A stretch of 64,000 nt of DNA from Amycolatopsis aidingensis (GCF_018885265.1 NZ_CP076538.1:4438001-4502000); one strand, 5' to 3'. Counted from the stretch's first letter, positions 33,494 through 42,832 are shown. Numbers and translations are program-made. Notes: generated from the sequence alone by a model not told the origin.

Positions 33494-34102
33494 GTGCCAG
33501 CGCAGCACAACCGGCATCGCACCCAGGCCGAGCGGCGGGAGCAGACGCGGACGGCCCTGCTGGACGCCACGATCGACTGCCTGGTGGAGGTCGGCTACGC
33601 CCGCACCTCGGTGCAGGAGGTCTGTGCCCGCGCCGGGGTGTCCAAGGGCGCGGTGCAGCACCATTTCTCGGCCAAGGCCGAGCTGATGGCCGCGGCCGTG
33701 GAGCACCTCACCGAGAAACTCAAGGAGCAGCGCCTCGCGGCAATGGCGGACCTGCCCGCGGGCGCCGCGCGCGTGCCCGCCGCGATCGACCTGCTCTGGG
33801 AGGCCTACTCGGGCACCCTGTCCACCGCGGTGACCGAGCTGTGGGTCGCGGCTCGCACGGATCCGGAACTGCGCGCGGCCATCCGGCCGGTGGACCGCGC
33901 ACTGGGCAGGTCGGTGCTGGAGAACATCGCCGCGGTGACGGAGAACATACCGCGGGAGCGGGTGGAGACCCTGTTCTGGCTCACTGTCAACCTCACCCGC
34001 GGCCTCGCACTGGACGCCGAGCTGGGCGGGGATCCCACCCGGCGCAAGCAGCTACTCGAGGAGTGGAAGCGCATCGCGGTCGAGCTCTACACGGGCGACT
34101 GA
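33494..34102 (+). CDS. TetR-family regulator, probable controller of the racemase/dehydrogenase operon
   Basis: A 202-residue TetR protein with HTH TSVQEVCARAGVSKGAVQHHF (~residues 36-56, written without its flanks) and a standard all-helical C-terminal domain. GTG start with GGGAGGA 4-5 nt upstream. It is divergently arranged with the acyl-CoA dehydrogenase-mcr operon, and the AT-rich region 33408-33450 contains ACATTC/GAATGT inverted elements. Divergent position is the basis for the proposed target. A strong hairpin follows the stop. Confidence 0.83.
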   Translation: MPAQHNRHRTQAERREQTRTALLDATIDCLVEVGYARTSVQEVCARAGVSKGAVQHHFSAKAELMAAAVEHLTEKLKEQRLAAMADLPAGAARVPAAIDLLWEAYSGTLSTAVTELWVAARTDPELRAAIRPVDRALGRSVLENIAAVTENIPRERVETLFWLTVNLTRGLALDAELGGDPTRRKQLLEEWKRIAVELYTGD

Positions 34103-34110
34103 GCGAAGGG

Positions 34111-34149
34111 AGTGCGGCCGGCCCGGCCCTCGCTCGGGCCGGCTGCACT
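34111..34149 (+). terminator. Stem-loop after the TetR gene
   Basis: AGTGCGGCCGGCCCG (34111-34125) pairs with CGGGCCGGCTGCACT (34135-34149), with 14 of 15 positions matched and a 9-nt loop, 8 nt after the TetR stop. No U-tract. Confidence 0.7.
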
Positions 34150-34213
34150 ACTCCAAGATGAGGCGATTCGTCCCCTCCCGTGACGTTTACTTCCGTTAAC
34201 ATCTCCCGCCGCG

Positions 34214-34246
34214 TACCGGCGGTATGGTGTACTGGTCGGTAACCAG
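34214..34246. promoter_or_regulatory. Two short palindromes upstream of gabD2
   Basis: TACCGGCGGTA (34214-34224) is a perfect 11-nt palindrome. CTGGTCGGTAACCAG (34232-34246) has 5-bp inverted arms. They are 24-56 nt before the gabD2 ATG and resemble TetR-type operator halves (GGTCGGTAACC). They may bind the TetR protein encoded just upstream or another regulator. Confidence 0.35.
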
Positions 34247-34269
34247 AGTCGGTCCGCACGGAGGTGGCG

Positions 34270-35877
34270 ATGACCAGCACGACCTCGCAGGCCCTCGGCA
34301 AGGAGACGCCGAGCACGATCGGCGGCGTCGCGGGTGCCCCGCCCTCGGCGCGGGCCGCGGAGCTGGTGTCCCGTGCGATCGGCGGGAAGGACTCCGCGCC
34401 GGTGGACATGCACGCTCCGTTCACCGGGCAGATCACCGCCACGCTGCCGCAGGCCACCGACGCCGACGCTCGCGCGGCCTTCGCCGACGCCCGTGCCGCG
34501 CAGCGGGACTGGGCGCGGCGCCCGGTCCGCGAACGCCAGCGGGTGCTCATCCGGCTGCACGACCTGGTGCTGGACCGCCAGCGGGAGGCGCTGGATCTGG
34601 TGCAGATCGAGGCGGGCAAGGCCCGGCTGGACGCCTTCGACGAGGTGAGCGCGACCGCGCTGGTGGCGGCCTACTACGGCAAGCACAGCGCGAAGATCCT
34701 CGCGCCGCGGCGGGCACCGGGGGTCATCCCGCTGGTGACCAAGGCGGGCGAGCTGCGGCATCCCAAGGGTGTGGTCGGGGTGATCTCGCCGTGGAACTAC
34801 CCGCTCGCGCTCACCGCCATGGACGTGCTGCCCGCACTGGCGGCCGGGAACGCCGTGGTGCAGAAGCCGGACAACCAGACCGCGCTGTCCGCGCTATGGC
34901 TGCACGAGCTGGCCGAGGAGGCCGGGCTGCCACCGGGAGCGTGGCAGATCCTGCTCGGCAGGGGCTCGCGCATCGGGACCGCGCTGGTCGAGGAGTCGGA
35001 CTACCTGTGCTTCACCGGCTCCACCCCGACCGGCAAGGCCCTGGCAAGCCAGGTGGCGAACCGGCTGACCGGCTACTCGCTCGAGCTCGGCGGCAAGAAC
35101 CCGATGGTGGTGCTGCCGGACGCCGATGTGGACAAGGCCGCCGCGGGCGCGGTCACCGCCTGCTTCTCCTCCGCGGGGCAGCTGTGCGTCTCGGTGGAAC
35201 GGATCTACGTGCACGAGAGCATCCGGGATGCCTTCACCGAGGCGTTCGTGGCCAAGACCAACGCGATGCGGCTCGGCGGGGCGCTGGACTACGGCGCCGG
35301 GATGGGCTCGCTGACCTCGGCCGAGCAGCTGGAGAACGTCTCCGCGCACGTGCGGGACGCCCGTGCGCACGGCGCCACCGTGCTGGCTGGCGGGCGGGCG
35401 CGGCCGGACCTCGGCCCGCTGTTCCACGAGCCCACCGTGCTCACCGACGTCCCGGAGACGGCCAGGGTGTTCGCCGAGGAGACCTTCGGCCCGGTGGTGT
35501 CGATCTACGGCTATACCGAGGTGGACGCCGCGATCGCGCGCGCGAACGACACCGAGTACGGGCTGAACGCCAGTGTCTGGTCCCGGGACACCGAGGCGGC
35601 CTGGCGGGTCGCCTCCCGGCTGAAGGCCGGCACGGTCAACATCAACGAGGGTTACGCGGCCACCTTCGGCACCGTCGGGGTGCCGATGGGCGGGATGAAG
35701 GACTCCGGCGTCGGCCGCCGCAACGGGGCCGAAGGGTTGCTGCGGTACACCGAGTCGCAGTCCATCGCCGCACAGGGTGGCCTCAAGCTGCGGCCGTTCC
35801 GGGGGATGCCGCCGAGGCTGTGGGCCAGCGCGATGACCGCCAGCATGCGGGCGCTGCGCAGGCTGCCCGGCCGCTGA
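34270..35877 (+). CDS. gabD2: Succinate-semialdehyde dehydrogenase, GabD2 type
   Basis: A 535-residue aldehyde dehydrogenase. The oxyanion Asn region VISPWNYPL (~172), Glu272 in ELGGKN and nucleophile Cys306 in SAGQLCVS are all present, as is ETFGPVVSIYGY near residue 410. The sequence and length fit the GabD2 (NADP-dependent succinic semialdehyde dehydrogenase) group; other semialdehydes are possible. The ATG at 34270 has GGAGG 5 nt upstream; a GTG 6 nt earlier overlaps that site. It converges on the LuxR-type gene. Confidence 0.85.
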   Translation: MTSTTSQALGKETPSTIGGVAGAPPSARAAELVSRAIGGKDSAPVDMHAPFTGQITATLPQATDADARAAFADARAAQRDWARRPVRERQRVLIRLHDLVLDRQREALDLVQIEAGKARLDAFDEVSATALVAAYYGKHSAKILAPRRAPGVIPLVTKAGELRHPKGVVGVISPWNYPLALTAMDVLPALAAGNAVVQKPDNQTALSALWLHELAEEAGLPPGAWQILLGRGSRIGTALVEESDYLCFTGSTPTGKALASQVANRLTGYSLELGGKNPMVVLPDADVDKAAAGAVTACFSSAGQLCVSVERIYVHESIRDAFTEAFVAKTNAMRLGGALDYGAGMGSLTSAEQLENVSAHVRDARAHGATVLAGGRARPDLGPLFHEPTVLTDVPETARVFAEETFGPVVSIYGYTEVDAAIARANDTEYGLNASVWSRDTEAAWRVASRLKAGTVNINEGYAATFGTVGVPMGGMKDSGVGRRNGAEGLLRYTESQSIAAQGGLKLRPFRGMPPRLWASAMTASMRALRRLPGR

Positions 35878-35899
35878 GTTCGGCCGCCGGGCGCTCCCG

Positions 35900-38800
35900 T
35901 CACGCCCTGGTGAGCAGGCCGCGGTCATAGGCGATCGCCACCGCCTCCGCGCGGCGGCTCGCGCCCAGTTTCGCCATCGCCCTGGACAGGTGCACGCTCA
36001 CCGTCTTCTCGCTGATGTAGAGCTCGGCCCCGACCTGCCGGTTGGTCCGGCCGAGCGCCACCTGCTGCAGGACCGCCTGCTCACGCTCGGTCAGCGGACT
36101 GAGCACCTCCCGCTGCGGTGCCGCGCCGGGCAGCTCGATCCGGGCCCGGGCCGCCACCTCGCGGACCGCGTCCCGCAACGGCTGCGCGCCCAGTTTCTCC
36201 GCGACGGCATGCGCCTCGGACAGCTCCCCCGCCGCGGCCTCGGCGTCCAGCTCGTCGCCGGTGGCCAGCAGCGCCTCGGCGTGCTGCCAGCGGGCGATCG
36301 CCTGCTCGTACACCGCGCCGTAGTCGAAGGCCTCCACCACCTCCGCCCAGCGTCCGGGCCGCGCAGGGCCGCGCAGCCCGGACGCCGCCGCCTCCACCCT
36401 GGCCAGCCAGGCGCACCCCTCCCTGCCGAGGTTTCCGGACCGCGGCCGCCCGTGCTCGGCGCACAGGCGCGCGTGCTCGGCCAGTGCCTCACCATCGGCG
36501 ACGGCGGTGGCCGCCACCTCCTCGTTGCCGCGTAGCCGGGCGGAGGCCGCCAACGCCGCCGCGGCAGCCGTGCCATGCGCGGCCAGCCGGAGCCCGCCGA
36601 GCTGGTAGCCCTCGAACTCCTCCAGCCAGCCGATGGACTCCTGCGCCCGCCGGACCGCCTCGGCGTACTCGCCCTGCCAGTAGGCCAGCTCGATGCCGGC
36701 CGCCCCGCCGGAGAGCGGGATGTCGATATCGGAACGCCAGCGCGGGCGCAGCCCCTCCAGCAGGCGTTCCGCCTCGGCGAACCGGCCACGCGCAACGACG
36801 ATATGCGCCCACGCCGCAGCCAGCCGCGCGGCCACCACGGTGGACACGCCCCGCTGCGGCCGCCCGATGACGTCCTCGCCGGGCCAGTCGCCGCTGATGT
36901 AGCGCAGGACAAGGTGCCGGGCGCGGAGCTCGAGGCCGAAGGAGCTCCAGCTCAGCCCGGTCTCCTCGGCCCGCTCGATACCGCGCCGGTACAGCTCGAC
37001 GGCCGGGCCGATCTCGGCCTGGTCGTCGTGGCTCATCGCGAGGAAGTACAGCGCGCGCAGCTCGACGTTCAGCGCGCCGGCCTCCCTGGCCTTGCGCTGC
37101 GCCTCGCCAAGCCGTTCCCTGGCCTCGGCCGCGTTGCCAGCGGCATCGGCCAGGGTGCCGATGGTCACCAGCGCGGAGGCCTCGGCACCGACCGTGCCCG
37201 CGGTCCGCGCGTGCGCCACCGCGGTGCGCGCGCTCCACAGCGCCTCCTCCGGCCTGCCGAATCCGCGCATGATCTGCGCCCTGGTGGCCAGCACCCACGC
37301 CCTGGTCGCGTCCGACTCGGCGTCGGTGAGCAGGTCCCAGGCCCGCCCGATCGCGTCCAGGGACTCCTCGAAGGTGCTGTCCAGGGACATCAGCGCCTCG
37401 GCCAGCCTGCGCCAGGTCCGCGCGGCCCGGTCGACCCCGGTGGTGTCGTCGATCGCCTGCACCGCCGAGCGCGCGTACGCGACGGCCCGTTCCGGCTCCC
37501 CGGAGGTGCCTGCGAAGTAGGAGGCGTGGTGCAGCAGCTGCAGCTCGTCCACCCCCTGCGGGCGCTGCTCGGCAGGCACGGCGTCCCAGATCCGCAGCGC
37601 CTGCTCGACATGGCGCAGCGCCGCGCCGGGCGCGCCGAGCTCCTCGGCCTCGTCCGCGGCCCGTTTCGAGGCGGCCAGCGCGGTGGGCAGGTCGTTGCAC
37701 TGCAGGCTGTGGTAGGCGAGCCGGGCGTTGCGCCCCCGCCCGGTGTCCTCCGGCTGGGCCAGCAGCCGCGCCGCGTACACCCCGTGCATCCGGGACCGTT
37801 CCCCCGGCAGCAGGTCGCCGTACACCGCCTCGCGTTGCAGGGCGTGCCGGAAGGCGTAGAACCCGTTGTCCACCACCAGCACGTGGTGCTGCACCGCCTC
37901 CCGCACCGCCTCGTCCAGCTCCAGCTCGCCGAGCCCGGACACCTCGGTGAGCACGGCGTGCGAGGCCGGGCCGTTGGCCACCGAGGCCACCCGCAGCACC
38001 CGCCTGGTCTCCGGGGACAGCCGTTCGAGCCGGGCCAGCAGCACCTCGGCCAGCCCGGATGGGAGGTCGTCATGGGCGGACCCGGAAGCGAGCAGTTCCT
38101 CGGCAAAGAACGGGTTGCCCTCGGACCGCCGCACCACCTCGGCCACCAGCTCCGCATCGGCCGGGCCCTCGACCAGCGCCTCGACCAGTGCGCGCGCGTC
38201 CGCCTCGGCCAGCGGCGGCAGCTCGATCCGCTGCACGCTGGCCAACCGGACCAGCTCGGCCAGCACGGCGCGCAGCGGGTGCCTGCGATGCACCTCCTCG
38301 CCCCGGTAGCTGGCCAGCACCAGCAGTTTCTGCGTGCGCAGCCGGGACAGCAGGAAGGAAAGCAGGTTGCGGGTGGAGCCGTCCGCCCAGTGCAAGTCCT
38401 CCAGCAGCAGCACCACCGGCTGGTGCTCGGCGATATCGGTCAGCACGCCGAGCACCGCGTCGAACAGCTGCAGCTGGCCGAGGTCCTGCTCGGTGTGCAC
38501 GCGATGCGGGTTCTCCGGATCGGCGGAGACCTGCTGGTGGTCGGTACCCGCGTGCGCGCCCGAAGCCAGGCCGTCGACCTGCGGCAGCAGCCTGCCGAGG
38601 GCGGGGCGGGCGCGCACCGCGCCTGCGACGGCCCGGTCGGTGGCGCTGCCCAGGGGGGTGAGCGCCTCGGCAAAGGGCAGGTACGGCAGCCCGCCCTCGC
38701 GCACGTCCAGGCAGCGCCCGGTCAGCACGAGTGCGCCCTGGCTCGCGGCGTACGAGCCGAGCTCGGTCAGCACCCTGGTCTTGCCCACACCGGCGTCACC

Positions 38801-38923
38801 GGCCAGCAGCACTGCGGCCGCCTCGCCGCGCCGGGAGCGCGCGAAGGCGGTACGCAGCTGCCGCATCTCGTCGGTGCGGGCCACGAGCGGTATTCCGGAG
38901 CCAAGTCGGGGCACGGTGTGCAT
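35900..38923 (-). CDS. Large ATP-binding LuxR-family regulator (LAL)
   Basis: A 1007-residue regulator. Walker A GDAGVGKT is at residues 42-49, with a LLLEDLHWADGSTRNLLSFL-type Walker B near residue 170 (only part quoted). A long TPR-like helical middle runs from ~400 to ~900. A C-terminal LuxR helix-turn-helix lies at ~940-1005 (LTEREQAVLQQVALGRTNRQ, then ISEKTVSVHLSRAMAKL). LALs are ATP-dependent activators, often of secondary metabolism or sugar use. No obvious target operon sits next to it; the convergent neighbour is gabD2. ATG at 38923 preceded by AGGA. Confidence 0.88.
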   Translation of the reverse strand: MHTVPRLGSGIPLVARTDEMRQLRTAFARSRRGEAAAVLLAGDAGVGKTRVLTELGSYAASQGALVLTGRCLDVREGGLPYLPFAEALTPLGSATDRAVAGAVRARPALGRLLPQVDGLASGAHAGTDHQQVSADPENPHRVHTEQDLGQLQLFDAVLGVLTDIAEHQPVVLLLEDLHWADGSTRNLLSFLLSRLRTQKLLVLASYRGEEVHRRHPLRAVLAELVRLASVQRIELPPLAEADARALVEALVEGPADAELVAEVVRRSEGNPFFAEELLASGSAHDDLPSGLAEVLLARLERLSPETRRVLRVASVANGPASHAVLTEVSGLGELELDEAVREAVQHHVLVVDNGFYAFRHALQREAVYGDLLPGERSRMHGVYAARLLAQPEDTGRGRNARLAYHSLQCNDLPTALAASKRAADEAEELGAPGAALRHVEQALRIWDAVPAEQRPQGVDELQLLHHASYFAGTSGEPERAVAYARSAVQAIDDTTGVDRAARTWRRLAEALMSLDSTFEESLDAIGRAWDLLTDAESDATRAWVLATRAQIMRGFGRPEEALWSARTAVAHARTAGTVGAEASALVTIGTLADAAGNAAEARERLGEAQRKAREAGALNVELRALYFLAMSHDDQAEIGPAVELYRRGIERAEETGLSWSSFGLELRARHLVLRYISGDWPGEDVIGRPQRGVSTVVAARLAAAWAHIVVARGRFAEAERLLEGLRPRWRSDIDIPLSGGAAGIELAYWQGEYAEAVRRAQESIGWLEEFEGYQLGGLRLAAHGTAAAAALAASARLRGNEEVAATAVADGEALAEHARLCAEHGRPRSGNLGREGCAWLARVEAAASGLRGPARPGRWAEVVEAFDYGAVYEQAIARWQHAEALLATGDELDAEAAAGELSEAHAVAEKLGAQPLRDAVREVAARARIELPGAAPQREVLSPLTEREQAVLQQVALGRTNRQVGAELYISEKTVSVHLSRAMAKLGASRRAEAVAIAYDRGLLTRA

Positions 38924-39156
38924 TGTGTCCTACCGGTCCGACAGTTTCCGCCGAATTGTGGCCAAGGAGGGTTGTTCAGAACGACCCAGCGACCGCGGGC
39001 CGCCAGGCCCATGGTCACTGCGGCGCGCAGCGCCGCCGCTTGGGTGGCGGTGGGCGACGGGCGGGAGGTTGTTGCAGGTCACCTCGCTGGTGAGGCGCAT
39101 TGCGGACCTGAATAACCCGACCGTAGAGCAAGGACACAAGACGGTGCGCACGGGGC

Positions 39157-39360
39157 TCAGCAGGCCCGTGCCCGCTGGCCGGTCGCCTCGTGCTCGCCGC
39201 CACGCTGCCGGGGCACCCGCACCGGCTGGGCCGGAGCGTTCGCGCCACGCCGCCTGCGCGCGGCCCGCCCCGGCCAGCGGATACCGGCCGCCTTGCGCAG
39301 TTCCTCGGTCCGGTAGGCCACCTCGGCCTGTACCGCCTGGAAGATCCAGTCCTGTCGCAT
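39157..39360 (-). CDS. Small basic hypothetical protein
   Basis: A 67-residue protein beginning MRQDWIFQAVQAEVAYRTEE and ending in an Arg/Gly/Ala-rich basic tail. A GAGGG site lies about 3-4 nt before the ATG. The amphipathic N-terminal helix (QAEVAYRTEELRKAAG) gives some coding character. It could be a small nucleic-acid-binding or unknown protein. Support is moderate. Confidence 0.45.
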   Translation of the reverse strand: MRQDWIFQAVQAEVAYRTEELRKAAGIRWPGRAARRRRGANAPAQPVRVPRQRGGEHEATGQRARAC

Positions 39361-39458
39361 GATCCCTCGTTCCGATCCTGCTCTCATCGCTACGAGGATC
39401 AGATTCGTCCTGAGGGCATGGCCCCGGCATCGGGAGATCACCCATGGCCGGACGCGAA

Positions 39459-39507
39459 CCGGCCCCTTACCCCTGGCCGTACGGGCTCAGGCGGGGTAAG
39501 GGGCCGG
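39459..39507 (-). terminator. Strong 15-bp stem-loop downstream of the DUF397 gene
   Basis: CCGGCCCCTTACCCC (39459-39473) and GGGGTAAGGGGCCGG (39493-39507) are perfect inverted arms around a 19-nt loop. They lie 84 nt past the stop of the DUF397 gene (minus strand) and before the small gene ending at 39360. This is the best terminator candidate for the DUF5753-DUF397 transcript. Confidence 0.72.
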
Positions 39508-39590
39508 CCGGAGACGGTATGTTCGGCAACGCAGGGAATACGTGCGCGACGGATGCCGAACTGGTTTCTCCAGAATGTACGGTTCGCCGG

Positions 39591-39785
39591 TCACATCCGG
39601 CCGGAGTTGTCGGTCACCGTGGTGAGCAGGCCACGCCAGCCCGCACGGGACACGCGCAGCGCGCCCGCCGTGGGAGCCTTCGAGTCACGGATGCCGACCC
39701 GGTCGGCGGTCATCGCGACCTCGACGCAGTCGTTGTCCCCCGTGTAGCTGCTCTTTCTCCACTGCACCCCGATAAAATCACGCAT
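39591..39785 (-). CDS. DUF397 protein
   Basis: A 64-residue DUF397 protein with the family core WRKSSYTGDNDCVEVA and IRDSKAPTAG near the end of the conserved part. DUF397 genes are normally found next to an XRE/DUF5753 regulator, as here (21 nt downstream of one). The pair resembles WhiJ/BldB-associated modules of Streptomyces and has been discussed as toxin-antitoxin-like or developmental control. Its biochemical function is unknown. Confidence 0.9.
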   Translation of the reverse strand: MRDFIGVQWRKSSYTGDNDCVEVAMTADRVGIRDSKAPTAGALRVSRAGWRGLLTTVTDNSGRM

Positions 39786-39806
39786 AACTTCTCGCTCCTT
39801 GATGTA

Positions 39807-40655
39807 CTATCCGAAACGCTCACCGGCCGCGATGATGACGGCGACCGAGTCGTCCGGCTTCAACGCAGCGGCACGAAGATGATCGAACATAAGCGAATAT
39901 CGACGCACCTCGGGGGGCAACTCGAGAAAGAACCCGCTTCCGGTGCTCTCCAGATAGACCACGTCCGGATCGGCGTGTTCGGGATATCCGAGTATCACGA
40001 ACGGACCCTCCATCCCGGCGTGCGCACCCGCGGCGAACGGCAGTACCTGCAGGGTGACGTGCGGCATCCTGGCCACCTCGGCCAGCCGGTGCAGCTGCCG
40101 GGTCATCACCTCACGGCTGCCGACCACCCGGTGCAGCACCGCCTCGTCGATCACCGCCCAGTACTCCGGCGGGTTCGAGTCGGTCAGCAGCTCCTGCCGG
40201 GCCATCCTGGCCGCGACCCGGCGCTGGATATCGGACTCCTCCGCGTCCGGCCGCATCCCCCTGATCACTTCGCGGGCGTACTGCTCGGTCTGCAGCAACC
40301 CGGGCACCAGCAGTGCCTGGAAGGCCTGCAATGAGCTGGCATCCGCCTCGAGGCCGACGAAAGTGCCGTTGAACACCTCCTTGTAGGCATGCCACCAGCC
40401 CTGCTTGCGCGCCTCCCTGGCGAGCTGGACCAGCGCCTCCCGGTCGTCCCCGGATACGCCGTACAGCTCGAGCATGTCCCGGACGTCGCGCGGGGTCACC
40501 CCGACGTGCCCGGTCTCGATCCGGCTGATCTTGGAGGCCGAGCACTCGAGCTTCTCCCCCACCTCGTCGATCGTCATGTCCGCCGCCTCGCGCAGCCTGC
40601 GCAGCTCGGTCGCCAGCCTGCGCCGCCGGACGGTGGGACCCTGGCCCCGCGCCAT
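39807..40655 (-). CDS. XRE-family helix-turn-helix protein with DUF5753 domain
   Basis: A 282-residue regulator. The N-terminal HTH_31 domain (~15-75) has MTIDEVGEKLECSASKISR and IETGHVGVTPRDV. The DUF5753 domain (~95-275) has LVPGLLQTEQYAREVI and the FVILGYPEHADPDVVYLE segment (quoted in part). This is the usual partner of DUF397 proteins. It probably binds DNA at its own promoter; the 184-bp gap to the divergent gene at 40840 would hold that site. Confidence 0.9.
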   Translation of the reverse strand: MARGQGPTVRRRRLATELRRLREAADMTIDEVGEKLECSASKISRIETGHVGVTPRDVRDMLELYGVSGDDREALVQLAREARKQGWWHAYKEVFNGTFVGLEADASSLQAFQALLVPGLLQTEQYAREVIRGMRPDAEESDIQRRVAARMARQELLTDSNPPEYWAVIDEAVLHRVVGSREVMTRQLHRLAEVARMPHVTLQVLPFAAGAHAGMEGPFVILGYPEHADPDVVYLESTGSGFFLELPPEVRRYSLMFDHLRAAALKPDDSVAVIIAAGERFG

Positions 40656-40839
40656 AGTGGACCTCCGCGTCGGCTCCGGTACAACACCTCACGCCATATC
40701 TAACCAGTTGTTCACACGGGTGGTGATCTACTGGCTGGTTCGAGTGCGGCACGTACGCAGCTGCAAATTGCAGACTGCGAATGTAAAGTGGAGGCAGGCG
40801 TCAATCCGGCGCCGGGGATCACCGAGCTGTGGAGGCGGC

Positions 40840-41208
40840 GTGCTCGATCGTGACACCATCGTCGGCCCCCTGCAGGCTTCGGTGCAGCGCAGGCTGGACG
40901 ATCTCATCCGATCGGTGGGAAAGGCGGATGACGAGCGGGCGGCCGAACTCGGCAGGCGGGAGGTTCCCCTCCTGGTCGAGACGTTACGTTCCGTGCTCGC
41001 CCTGCACGAGCCGGACGCGCGGGGCCGGTGCCCGATCTGCCGGCCAAGGGGTTCCCGGCTGCTGTTCTGGCGGCGCAACCGCACCCCCTGCCGCGCATAC
41101 CTTGCGGTGCAGTTGCGGCTGGAGGGGATGGACGAGCCGACCGCAGTGATCCCGAACGTCACCAGCCATCAGCGACGTCGCAAGCCACACCTCGACTACG
41201 CGGGTTGA
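40840..41208 (+). CDS. Hypothetical protein with a CPIC motif
   Basis: A 122-residue protein starting at GTG with GGAGG 4 nt upstream. The first ~65 residues look helical (LQASVQRRLDDLIRSVGKAD). A GRCPICRP motif follows at ~73-80, then RNRTPCRAYL, giving three Cys that could bind metal. The Cys cluster followed by a basic stretch suggests a zinc-ribbon-like DNA- or protein-contact domain. It is divergent from the DUF5753 regulator and may belong to that locus. Function not recognised. Confidence 0.65.
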   Translation: MLDRDTIVGPLQASVQRRLDDLIRSVGKADDERAAELGRREVPLLVETLRSVLALHEPDARGRCPICRPRGSRLLFWRRNRTPCRAYLAVQLRLEGMDEPTAVIPNVTSHQRRRKPHLDYAG

Positions 41209-41225
41209 GCGCGCGTCGCGTTCCC

Positions 41226-41274
41226 GACCGGAGGGACCGGGGTTGCCCCCCGATCGATCCCGGCCTCTCCGGTC
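41226..41274. terminator. Bidirectional stem-loop between convergent genes
   Basis: GACCGGAGGGACCGGG (41226-41241) pairs with CCCGGCCTCTCCGGTC (41259-41274) at 14 of 16 positions with a 17-nt loop. The right arm overlaps the dacB stop codon. It would serve both the CPIC-motif gene and dacB. Confidence 0.7.
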
Positions 41275-42832
41275 AACATGCCTTCAGCCAGCTGCATTCG
41301 AGGTCGTACCGCCCGGTGGCCTCGTCCGCCGAGCGGGGCGCCGGGACATACGCGGGCTTGCGGGCCGCGTTCACGCCCTCGTACTGGGCCAGCCGCACGG
41401 CCACCGCGTCCTCGAGCGGCCGCACGTTGCGCAGGGTCTGGTTGCTGACCATCGCGAACACCAGCTCACTGCCGTCCGCGGCGGTCACGTAACCGGCCAG
41501 GGCACTGACCCCGGTGTAGGAACCGGTCTTGGCGTGCACATTGCCCTCGGCCGGGGTGCCGCGCATCCGGTTACGCAGGGTGCCGCCGACCATCCGGTCG
41601 GACACCCCGGCCACCGGCAGGGCCGCGTGGAAGCGGTCGAACCAGGGCTGCTCGCGCGCGGCCAGCAGCAGCGCGGCGAGCTGCGCGGGCGCGATCTGGT
41701 CCATCCTGGACAGCCCAGAACCGTCCACGATGTACAGCTCGTTCGGATCGACATCCATGGACGGCAAGGACTTTCCGATAGCGGCCACACCGGAGGGCCA
41801 GGTGCCCCGGTCGCTCTCCACCTTGCCCATGGCTTTCACCAGGGTTTCGGCGTGCATGTTGTTGGACAGCTTCAGGAACGGCGTGAGCAGCTCACCGACC
41901 GGCATGGACCGGTGCTCGGCCAGCACCCGCGCATCGGCCGGAGCCACTCCGCGCGCGGTCTCCCCCAGCACCCGCACCCCTTGCCGGGCCAGCGCGTCCC
42001 GGAAAACCGCGGCGGCAAGGCCGGTCGGTTCCCAGACCGCACGGTAGGCGCGCACCGGTGCGCCACCCTCCGGGATGGAGCCGCGCACGGTGATGGTGTT
42101 GCCGCCGTGCTCCCGCCGCACGCTGATCCGGGCAGGCTGGCCAGGCTCGCTGGTGGTGGCGGTGTTGACCACCCGCACGTAGTCGTTCGCGGGCACCAGC
42201 TCGACCTCGGCCGGTGCGCCGCTGCGGCCAGGACTCACCCGGACCACGACCGAACCGCTGTCGTAGTCGGTGTCCGGGGCGATGGTCAGCGCGGAGATCT
42301 GCGCGTTGTAGTAGTACGGCTCGTCGTCCCAGGCCCACCCGGTGCCCAGCCGTACCTCGTCGAAGAAGCTGTCGTCGGCGACCAGCCTGCCCCGGACCAC
42401 GCGCACCCCGCTGTCGGCGATCTCGGCGGCCAGTGCCTGGTAGTCGGCGGCGAGCATGGTCGGGTCGCCGCCGCCGCGCAGGTACAGGTCGCCGGACAGC
42501 ACCGGGCCGAACCGGCGGCCCGGCGAGACGACGGTGGTACGGAAGCGGTGCTCCGGCCCGAGCCGGTCCAGCGCGGCGGCGGTGGTGAGCAGCTTGCCGG
42601 TGGAGGCGGGCTGGCGCCGCTGCTGGCTCTGCCGGTCGTAGAGCACCTCACCGGTGTCGGCCCTGCGCACGATCAGGCCGACATCGGCGCCGGTGAAGGC
42701 GGGATCGGCGAGGATGGCGGACAGGTCCCGGCCGAGCGGGTTGTCCGATTCGGCGATGGGCGCCCCGACCGGGACGAACACCAGCGCGCAGAGCAGGACG
42801 GCCAGCAGCGCGCAACGGCGCGAACGGGACAT
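41273..42832 (-). CDS. dacB: D-alanyl-D-alanine carboxypeptidase/endopeptidase (PBP4, DacB)
   Basis: A 519-residue class C penicillin-binding protein. A signal peptide spans ~1-27. Ser77-T-G-Lys80 is the SxxK motif, SNN in KLSNNMHAE is the SxN motif and KTGS near residue 435 is the KTG motif. The large insertion between the first and second motifs is typical of PBP4. It trims or cleaves D-Ala cross-links in peptidoglycan outside the membrane. The ATG at 42832 is preferred over 42847 because a GGGGG site precedes it by about 5 nt. Confidence 0.9.
   Translation of the reverse strand: MSRSRRCALLAVLLCALVFVPVGAPIAESDNPLGRDLSAILADPAFTGADVGLIVRRADTGEVLYDRQSQQRRQPASTGKLLTTAAALDRLGPEHRFRTTVVSPGRRFGPVLSGDLYLRGGGDPTMLAADYQALAAEIADSGVRVVRGRLVADDSFFDEVRLGTGWAWDDEPYYYNAQISALTIAPDTDYDSGSVVVRVSPGRSGAPAEVELVPANDYVRVVNTATTSEPGQPARISVRREHGGNTITVRGSIPEGGAPVRAYRAVWEPTGLAAAVFRDALARQGVRVLGETARGVAPADARVLAEHRSMPVGELLTPFLKLSNNMHAETLVKAMGKVESDRGTWPSGVAAIGKSLPSMDVDPNELYIVDGSGLSRMDQIAPAQLAALLLAAREQPWFDRFHAALPVAGVSDRMVGGTLRNRMRGTPAEGNVHAKTGSYTGVSALAGYVTAADGSELVFAMVSNQTLRNVRPLEDAVAVRLAQYEGVNAARKPAYVPAPRSADEATGRYDLECSWLKAC

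Noticed and set aside
39190..40334. Plus-strand open frames overlapping the DUF397 and DUF5753 genes
   Set aside because: Antisense to two well-recognised genes, and the translations have no domain character.
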